Source of the DNA: Anisodus tanguticus
Taxonomy: Eukaryota > Streptophyta > Magnoliopsida > Solanales > Solanaceae
NCBI GenBank assembly: GCA_034509755.1
Contig: JAVYJV010000043.1
Location: forward strand, 117,254-181,253
Direction of reading: 5' to 3'
DNA: 64,000 bases
Shown here: positions 55,980 through 64,000 of the stretch, piece by piece
Position numbering within the stretch: position 1 is the stretch's first letter
Layout: every line of letters begins with the position of its first letter
The notes under the pieces: model-generated
What the model was told of the DNA's origin: nothing
Databases searched by the model: none
The model's input: only the letters and a program-made list of their open reading frames with translations
Program-made: the position numbers and the translations under genes

Positions 55980-58900
55980 GTTTATTTTTAAACTTGTTTT
56001 TAACTAAATGAAAAACTTTTAATTATGCTTTATTTTATAAAATCAAACAAAAGGTAATTAAAAATAAATGAAAACAAAAGTTTTTATATCTGATTTACAA
56101 CGATTAAACTTGAATTCACTTAAAAACTTTAGCCTAAGTATTCTATTAATTAAATTGTTGCTTTTACTATTCATTATTGGAGGTTTTTTTTTGTTTCCTT
56201 ATTGAGAAAAATAATTTTATATAAAGGGTTTTTAATCTAAAAACGGTTTTTAATTATTTTATTGTAAAGAAAATTTCTGTTAATTAAAATTACCAAAATG
56301 AATTTAAAAATTTAAAGATTTTTTCTATTGAGAATGCGCATAGATTTGTTTATAAATTTAAATATGAGAATGCGCAAAGTTATAATTTAAATTGAATTTT
56401 ATTCAAATTAGATAAAAATGTTTCTGATAGTACAAAAAAAGGGAAATTTTTTTCTTTTAATTTTTTTTTTTAAAAAAAAATATCTTTATAAATTCACATG
56501 ATCAGTTCAAATGTAAAAAAATTTGACAATTTGAAAAACTGACTTCCGAAGACAAAAAAAAAGTTCAAAGGTTGTAATTATTTTCCAATCAGTTTCTATT
56601 TTTTTTTCCTTTTTTAAATTCGCGTTTTTATTTTTTAGTGTTTATCATTTTTAATAAACTTTTAAACACAAAGATTATATTTAATACACCATTTAGAGAA
56701 AAAAACTTGATCATTTTTTGTTATGACTTTATTTAACATCTTTTGTGTCGAATATTCAAAAATATAAAATTTACTAGTCAATGTTTTATCTAATTTTTCT
56801 TATTTTTTTAATTTATAAAATTCTTAAGACATATGGTAAGCGATTTTATTGATTTAATATTCTTTATTAGAAATTTTTACTCAGAAAAAAGCGACATTTT
56901 TAAAATGAATAGACATTTAGAGTTAACACTAGATAACGAATCTAATTGAGTTTTAATTGCAGGTTGACGTTCAGTAATTCATATACAATTCTCATTATTT
57001 TATTTTTCGTGTCGATTTGTTTGTAAACAGTTGTTAATCTATTTTATCTTTTAGCTTAAAATATTTTCTTTTAAAATTTTTTAAAATCATTTTTTTTTTT
57101 TTGGTTGCATAATTCTTATTACACCTCTTACTCAAATTAAATTTTTATCCAACAACTGTTTTTGTTCTAAATTTTTTTTTTTTCAATTGTCCATACATAA
57201 CGTGATATGCAAAAATTTTTTTTTTTTCTTTTTTGTTTTCAAATATCTAAAACTAATTCAAACTTAATTTAATGCGAAAAAAAAATTGAATTGTTAAATT
57301 AAAAAATTTTTTTTTAGTAGTTTTTTCTTGATTTAAAAAAATAGAACATCTATTCTAAAAATAATCAAAATATATTTATAAATCATTTCAAATAGGATCT
57401 ATACTTAGACTATTTATAAAAAAAAAGAGTTTAATTGTTAAGAAAAATTCAATTGCCCATAAAAAAGCCATAGCTTTAGTACCAAACTTTTTTTCACAAA
57501 TTTCAACTAAAAACTTTATTGCAATTTATTTTTGAGTTGTTTAAAGTTTCTAAAACAAATCAATTGTATAAATTGTTTAAAGTTTTTTACAATTAATTTG
57601 TTGTTTTATTTTTAGTTAGACTTTTTTATAATAAATTAATTTGATAGAGTTTTTAATTAGTTCGTTAAAGTTATTTTTCATAAAATGTTTTTGTTGATTA
57701 AAGTTTTTCTAAACTTAATTGTTTTATTATTTTTAATAAAAAATATCTTTTATTTTTAATTAAAATGTTCTTTATTCAATTATATTTAAAAAAATCAAAA
57801 AGTTTCAGATTTTTTTGAGTTTTAAAAACAAATTAATTTTTCAGTTTAATTAAGTTTTCTATAAAATGCAACTTTTTCTATAATTTAATTAAATAGCCGT
57901 GAAAAAAAAGTTTAAAAAGTGGGTTTGTTTTAAAAGCTTAATAAATATTTAGATTTCTAAAAATAAATTTTTTTTACTAATTAAACAATTTGTTTATAAA
58001 GTATCAAAATTCATCCTCAAAAAATCTTTAAACTTAAAAAATCTTTTAATTTTTTAATCCTTTTTAATTTGAATGTTTAAATGTAAACAATAATTTTATC
58101 TTTTCAAATATAAAACTTTTTAATTTGATTCTTTTTTTATAAGTCATTTAATTATGTTAACTTTTTAACATAAAAAAATGTTTAACATAAAAACTTCTTC
58201 ATAAATATTTAGGGAATTATATGAAAAAAAAGTTAAAATTATAACTAAAAATAATCGGCAAACATAAAAGTTTATCTTCAAAATTTTATCTTCTATCTAG
58301 ATAAAAAAACAAGATCATAATTATACTTTAATACCCTAAGCTGTGGTTAAAAAATAGAATTGTTTCAAATTAATTTTCTTTTAGCTACCTGTTCTAAGCA
58401 TTAGAGTTATAAAAAATATTTTTTTTTCACAAAAGCATCTCCTAAAAATAAATAATAAAATTTTTTAGTGGTTAGTGAAAGCATTTATTTGAAAAGCTAT
58501 TCAATTTGTAAAAAAATTTTAGAATAACCATTATTATGAATATAAGGTAAGATTAAAAAATTGTTTAAAAATTTAGATATACTCTCTCTTGTCTATTATA
58601 CTCAATTTAATAATGATAAACATTAATTTTAACACGATATTGTTTTATAAAAAGAGATGATTTTAAATATTTAGTAAGCAAACAACTGTTTTTTTGTTAA
58701 AAAGAAAAAAATTTTAAAATACAATAGCTGCTGAAAAAGAAACAAAAAGAATAGAAATTTTTTTTTATAAAAACAAAAACAGGATAAAAATCCCAAAAAT
58801 ATTTAACTGACTTTAGCCGTCCCTCAACGTTTTTTATTTTTTGATTATTCATTTGTTGAGTTTGAATAACCAGAAGTAGATTTTACAAATTTTAGTGTAA

Positions 58901-61363
58901 AAAAAAATCCTATAAAAGTTAAACTTGTAAGAAATTTACTATAAGTAAAATTCGTAATGTTTGACAGATTTAGGTGCCCATCTTTCAATCATTTTGAAGA
59001 TATACATTGGTTTGAATTTTAAAAAAGAAGACCACCATCAAATTTTTTTCTTTATTTTTTAAGAAAAATATTTTTTTTAAAAAGTGAAAATTGAATTTAC
59101 ACAGCCCGATTTTGACCTTCAATATTAAAAATTTACCTTTCACCTAAAAATTCAAAAATTTAAAATCAATCAAAACTTAACCTGTTAAGTCATTTCTATT
59201 ACATTTGAGTATTCATCTTTTTTTTTTTTTTAATTTTTGAACATCATTTACAGGCTATTTAATGTTTTTAATTTTTTATAAACATATTCACACATCTTGT
59301 TTTCATAAATCAAATCAGTGATTAAAAATTTTTGTTTTATGTTATCAATTTATAAAAACAAATAAAATTTCATTTAAATTTTGAACAAAAAACGGGATAA
59401 AGAATTTTTAGGTGCATCAAAATATAAATTTTGACAACTTTTCAAAACTAATGCTTAAAAATTTTTCTATAAAATTTTTGAATACATTTCGTGCATAAAA
59501 TTTAAAATAAACTTTATTTTTCATAATAAAAAATGTTGCAAACAAGAGAATATCAAATTGAAGCAAAAAATTATCAAAAGTTATAAGAAAATTTGAAAAG
59601 AATTAAAAAAATAATAAAGTGTGGTCTAACCACCCAATATATTGATTTTAATTTAGGTGGATTTAGATTGTCAATCAAATTAGCACTTTGAATTATTGTG
59701 TTAGTTTTATTTATAATTTTAATTCAATTATAATGAAAATTTATTTTAATCATTTTTTTCATTTTCTAGAGATTCAATTTTTAATTTCTTTATTATTTAA
59801 TTTTTTAAGTACAAATTGAGCTTTAAAAACATACAAAGTTTAATCAACAAAAAAAAAATTTTTTTTATAGACCTCCAACTTTGATTTTATTTTTAAATGA
59901 CAATTGGTGATGAATTTGATGATGTTTTAATTAAACTAAAACATCTTAACTCAAAAGTTAAATAAAAAAAAAGTAAATAAATTGAAAAAATATTTTTGAT
60001 TTTCGTGACTTTAATTTCATACCTTTTTAATCAGAAAAATAACTTTTTTTTCAAAAAATATTTTATTCAAAGAATGATAATAATTTTTATCAATTGACAG
60101 ATTTTTTGTGATTATGATTGAATAGTTAAGTTAGAAAAAAAAATTTACAAAACTAAACCAAAAAATAAAACCAAAAAACAAGAAAAAAATTCATTATAAG
60201 TGTTTAAAATAGCGGTGTACGTTAAAAAAAGCACCCTCATTTAAGTTTAATTGGTAGGTATGTTGATATAGTAAAATAACCAAATAATGAAAAGTATAGT
60301 TTTATATAACTTAAACAGCAGCAAAACATAATAAGAAAACCTACTAAGTTATCAAAAACTATCATGATCTTATAATACAGGGTGGTCTATTGTGCATGTG
60401 TTTTGTTTCGTATTGATGGTCAAAACAGTTGAACATTACTTCAAATAGGCTGAACATTTTTAAAAATTTTGTAAAATAAGAAAAAAAACTTAAAATACTT
60501 CTGTATTTCATCTAATTAAAATAATTTTTTTTTTAAATTAATTTAAACGTAAACACGCATTCAATTTATTAAAACGTTATTTGATTTTTTTAAATATAAT
60601 TCACCTGTTCGTTGTTGGTGGTAGTGTCCATCTGTTCACGATCTTTTCATAAAGTTCATTAATTAATTTTTTGATTGTTAAAGCCTTTCTAAAACTTTAA
60701 AAAAAACTTTAAATTTTTAAAGTTTGTTTTTTTAAAAATTTTATCGTCTTTTTTTCTATAAATTTTATGGGGGAACTATGGATAACTTAATCAATTGCAA
60801 ATAAAACCTGTTTAAACACCTGTTTTTATATTAAAATAAAAATACTAAAAAAATATTGATTGTGAGTTAAGGATATATCAAGTTTTTTTAAACTTATGAA
60901 TTAATATGTAATTAAATTTGCACCTTTATTTAATTTATATTAATTAAAATTGTTTGTCGTGTATTACTTAAAATTCATTTATGTTTAAGAATTAATTTTA
61001 AGCAACTCATAAAAACAAATTTAGATTAATTACTATAAATTAAGTTTAGCGTGTAGTAAAAATAGATCGTGATTTTTTGAACCAATTGATATTGGCATTG
61101 AACAATTTTTTTATGAGCTATCTTTGAAAACTGATGTGTTCATTAACTTTTTTTAATAAAATCAATTTTCATTAGTCTTTCTCATCATTACCCAATAATA
61201 ATAAAAAAAACATTTTTTTTAATCAACAATTTTATTTAAATAGAAAAACATTTTTCTCAATTGAGAAGTAAAAATTAATTTAATCAAACCAAATTACTAT
61301 TTAATTATACAAATATTTTGTATTATAAGACTAAAATAAAATTTAATACAAAATTAGCCAAAT
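55980..61363. other. Gene-poor 5.4 kb between the ABC transporter and Pax3/7
   Basis: No convincing coding frame on either strand. ATGCGCAT (56334-56341) and ATGCGCA (56370-56376) lie about 355-395 bases upstream of the ABC transporter start and resemble NRF1 half-sites. Near 58,800-59,110 and 60,200-60,420 base composition rises slightly, and words such as ACAGGGTGGTCTATTG (60379-60394) recall transposon ends, but I cannot define an element. The rest is poly-A/T-rich, possibly enhancer DNA of Pax3/7. Confidence 0.4.
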
Positions 61364-64000
61364 TTAAGATTTTTCAGATGAATTTTGAATTGAAGTTGAA
61401 TTTGTATCAAAACTTGTATTTTTTACATGATTAGATGATGTATTAGAATTATTTAAATAAATTTGTGAATTTAAGTTATTAGATTGACTTAAGTTAGAAT
61501 TCATGACTAAATTTTCATTATTCAAAGTTGAAAAATAATCAAAAGAATTAACAGCAGCTACTGCAGCAGCTGCTGCAATAGCTGTACCTGCATAAGATGT
61601 TGGATCAATTGAATTATTATTTAAAGATGCTGTAGAAGTGTTAATGACATTTCCTACAGTGTTTGAGTGATTATGCGATGTTATAGAAGAAGGATGACTT
61701 GATGTGTGCATCATTGGATTTAATAAATGATTGCTTACATTATCAAGATTTGAAATATTACTTGTTGAATTACTATTTAAATGATTTGCACTAGACCCAT
61801 TAGATATTGATGTAACACCAATTGGGAAAGATCCAGCAGTTGTATCTAAGCAAAAGTATGTGGAATTTGAAGCTGGATTTGATGTACTTATTGCACATGA
61901 GTTGCTACTAAAAACATTATTATTAGCATAATTCATTGGATTTGAGTTTGTTGATAACTAAAGAAAAAAAAATTTAAGTTAAAAACAAAAATAAAATAAA
62001 AATGTCTATGAAAAAAAAGTTTTATAAAGTTTTATAATAAATTAATAATAGCTACCTGAGTTTGAAAAGATAACTTATTATTCAATAGATAATTAGAGTT
62101 TGTAGTATAGTCTATTGAATTTTTTAATGCATTATCCCAATTGGTGCCATTTGTACACTGACTTTGTGAATTATGAATTTGATTATTACCATTGACAAGG
62201 GAGCTTGCATTATAAGTTTGTTCTGAAAACGAAAAATAATTGTTTGCATTTGTCATAGGTACGTTATTACCGTTCAAATTAGTATTTGTGATTAAACTAG
62301 ATAATTGATTTGAAATAGCTTCTTGATTAATATTTGAATTATTTATTGTGTTATTAAAAGAAGAATTTTGATTCTGAACTTGATTATTCAAACTATTATT
62401 CAAGACAAGTCCATTTAAATGATCATTGTTATTTATATGGTTATTACTATGTAAAGTATTAGAACGTAAGTTAGTAAAAGCTAAATTATTATTGCCATTA
62501 AGATGATTATTATGATTATTAATATGATTATGTTCAACAGAAGCTGATGAAGGCCCGACTGAATTACTTTGTAAAAGTGGTGAAACACTAGATGCACCAG
62601 CTAAACCAGCAGCAGTTGCAACAGCATTAATTGAGTTAGCATTAGAGTTTTGAGAAAATGGACTAAACGAATTGTTTGTAAAATTTAATTGCTGATGTTG
62701 TTGATGAGGGCCTGGTTGCTTTCTCCATCTTGCTCTTCTATTGCTAAACCAAACCTATAAAGATTAAAAAAAATAATTGATAAATACATTTTTGTCTGAA
62801 GTATAAAAATATATTTTTACCTGTACTCTAGCTTCTGTTAATTTAGTTGAGTTAGCTAAATCTTCTCTTGTATAAATATCTGGATATTGAGTTTTTTCAA
62901 AAGCTCTTTCCAATTGCTCTAATTGAGATGCAGTAAAAGTTGTTCGACTTCGACGCTGTTTTCTTTTTAATATTATACCTGGTTCAGTAATATCTGAATT
63001 TGAATCATTGTCTAAATCACCTAAAATTAAAAAATAATTTTATAGATACAAATATTATAAAAGAAAAAAAGACAAATTAAAAGGAGAATTAAATTTTTTT
63101 TTTTCTAAAAAGGGTCATGCAATTTGTCATTGTTTTGAGAAAGTAAGCATCAAAAATATTTCTCAAGAAGACATTGACCGATTAGCAACAGTAGAACTGA
63201 ATAAGAAAAAAAAATAGCAAAACTAATTTTGAATTACATCGTATTTATTATTTTTTTTTTGAAAATATTATATTCCAAAATTTATTTGTTCTTCAATTGA
63301 ACTCTACTTGTTTTTAAAATTCAAAAAAATCTATTTTTGATTAAGGAATAAGGTCAGTTTAAAATTGGTAATGCGCATCTTTTCAAATTTATTCAAAAGA
63401 AAAAAAAATTTCAATGAAAAGCTTTTAACTATAGGATTTTAAACTGATCAGGTGTGTGAATTTTTGCAGGTGGTGATCGTTTAGAATATAAACATTCTAT
63501 AGGGTCACCCTTAACTTTTATCATTTAAGCTAAAAACTTTATATCACTTTGTCTATAAGCTTTAAAAATTTGAAAAAAAAAGAAAAAAAAAGTTCAAACT
63601 TTATTTTTTAAGTTTGACCAAATTTATACTTTTGTCTAATTTATGATATTTCATATCAACTGGAGTTCCATTATCATTAAAAGATCCATTTGTATTTCCA
63701 TTATTTAAAATTCCATCAATTGTGTGTCTTTAAATTAAAAATTAGCTAATTTTTTAATTTTAAATTAATTTAAAAAAATTTACCTGTTCGAGCTATTAGA
63801 ATTATCTCTAAAAATTCTTTCTTTCAAATCCCAAGTAAATAATGTTGAGTCTGTTGGTCGATAATCAGTTGAAGAGTCAGCTTTCTCAACTGAACTTATT
63901 GGGCTATTTAAATTTGAATTTGAATTGACATTACGTGGTTTACTACCACCAATAACCCCTGGTCTTACACTACCAGTTTCTTGATATCTGTTTAGAATTT
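61364..64000 (-). CDS. PAX3/7: Pax3/7 transcription factor (5' part outside window)
   Basis: Paired-box homeodomain regulator of neural/segmental patterning and muscle progenitors. Exons seen (minus): 63784-64000 (continues beyond the window), 63630-63727, 62821-63020, 62056-62754, 61364-61957. The window edge enters the paired domain at ILNRYQETGSVRPGVIGGSK. An octapeptide (HTIDGILN) follows, then a complete homeodomain (KRKQRRSRTTFTASQLEQLE to VWFSNRRARWRKQ) with Ser at position 50, as in Pax. The upstream SDITEPG linker and KRKQRRSRTTF place it in Pax3/7. The C-terminal ~430 residues are Asn/Ser/His-rich with a short poly-Ala run before NSFDYFSTL. The RED half of the paired domain is odd: after FTWDLKERIFRDNSNSSNR the last helix (SVSSIxRILR in others) is missing, because the next exon is already the octapeptide. 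Confidence 0.93.
63038..63217 (+). pseudogene. Gag-like zinc-knuckle fragment in a Pax3/7 intron
   Basis: Within the intron 63021-63629, the plus strand reads without stops from 63038 to TAG at 63217. It contains FFFSKKGHAICHCFEKVSIK followed by NISQEDIDRLATVELNKKKK. The GHxxxxC half of a CCHC zinc knuckle is recognisable; the first two Cys are not. No ATG precedes it. It resembles a relic of a retrotransposon Gag protein but is too short and degenerate to be sure. Confidence 0.3.

Overview
The window is nuclear DNA from an animal, almost certainly a bilaterian invertebrate. It is extremely AT-rich (roughly 80% A+T by eye). Its genes are compact and mostly split by GT-AG introns of about 40-80 bases, with a few long ones. 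A Pax3/7 gene, a Frizzled receptor, a class II DYRK kinase and an ABCH-type ABC transporter point to Bilateria. Short introns plus very low GC would fit a rotifer or another small-genome invertebrate, but that placement is a guess. I found no bacterial-type operon, CRISPR array, tRNA or rRNA.

Layout: 1-4.5 kb is non-coding with two degenerate minisatellites. From 4.5 to 16 kb lie PKA regulatory subunit (RII type, 5' part not found), a small unknown ORF, a disrupted small ORF, Rab6 with two alternative last exons, a secreted protein of unknown function, a PLEKHB/evectin-like PH protein, a coiled-coil protein and an snRNA-like structured locus. From 16.8 to 24.9 kb lie DDX46/Prp5, GMPPB and a four-TM protein. 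From 24.9 to 35.5 kb lie a Frizzled-like receptor, dyskerin, WDR45/WIPI4, CANT1-like apyrase, SF3B6, a UBA-Pth2 peptidyl-tRNA hydrolase and a CRAL-TRIO protein. From 37 to 47 kb lie DYRK, MCM5 and a formate-tetrahydrofolate-ligase-like protein. From 47.9 to 56 kb lie FAM91A1, threonine aldolase and the ABC transporter. A gene-poor 5.4 kb follows, and the window ends inside Pax3/7 (minus strand).

The genes are unrelated housekeeping and developmental genes. Two pairs are divergent with shared upstream DNA (CANT1/SF3B6 and FTHFS-like/FAM91A1). Two pairs are tail-to-tail with almost no spacer (SF3B6/PTRH2 and FAM91A1/threonine aldolase). DDX46 and SF3B6 both act at the U2 snRNP, which is probably chance.

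No wholly new multi-gene system is evident. The strongest leads are: (1) a formate-THF-ligase homologue with a degenerate ATP P-loop; (2) a Frizzled that stops before the Dishevelled-binding KTxxxW motif; (3) a Pax3/7 paired domain lacking the last RED helix; (4) alternative Rab6 C-termini, both ending in CxC; (5) a minus-strand RNA locus with an Sm-like site and terminal hairpin; (6) an AGRKGGCG (CTCF/YY1-like) motif recurring in 5' regions of this GC-poor DNA; and (7) an E2F-type site upstream of MCM5.
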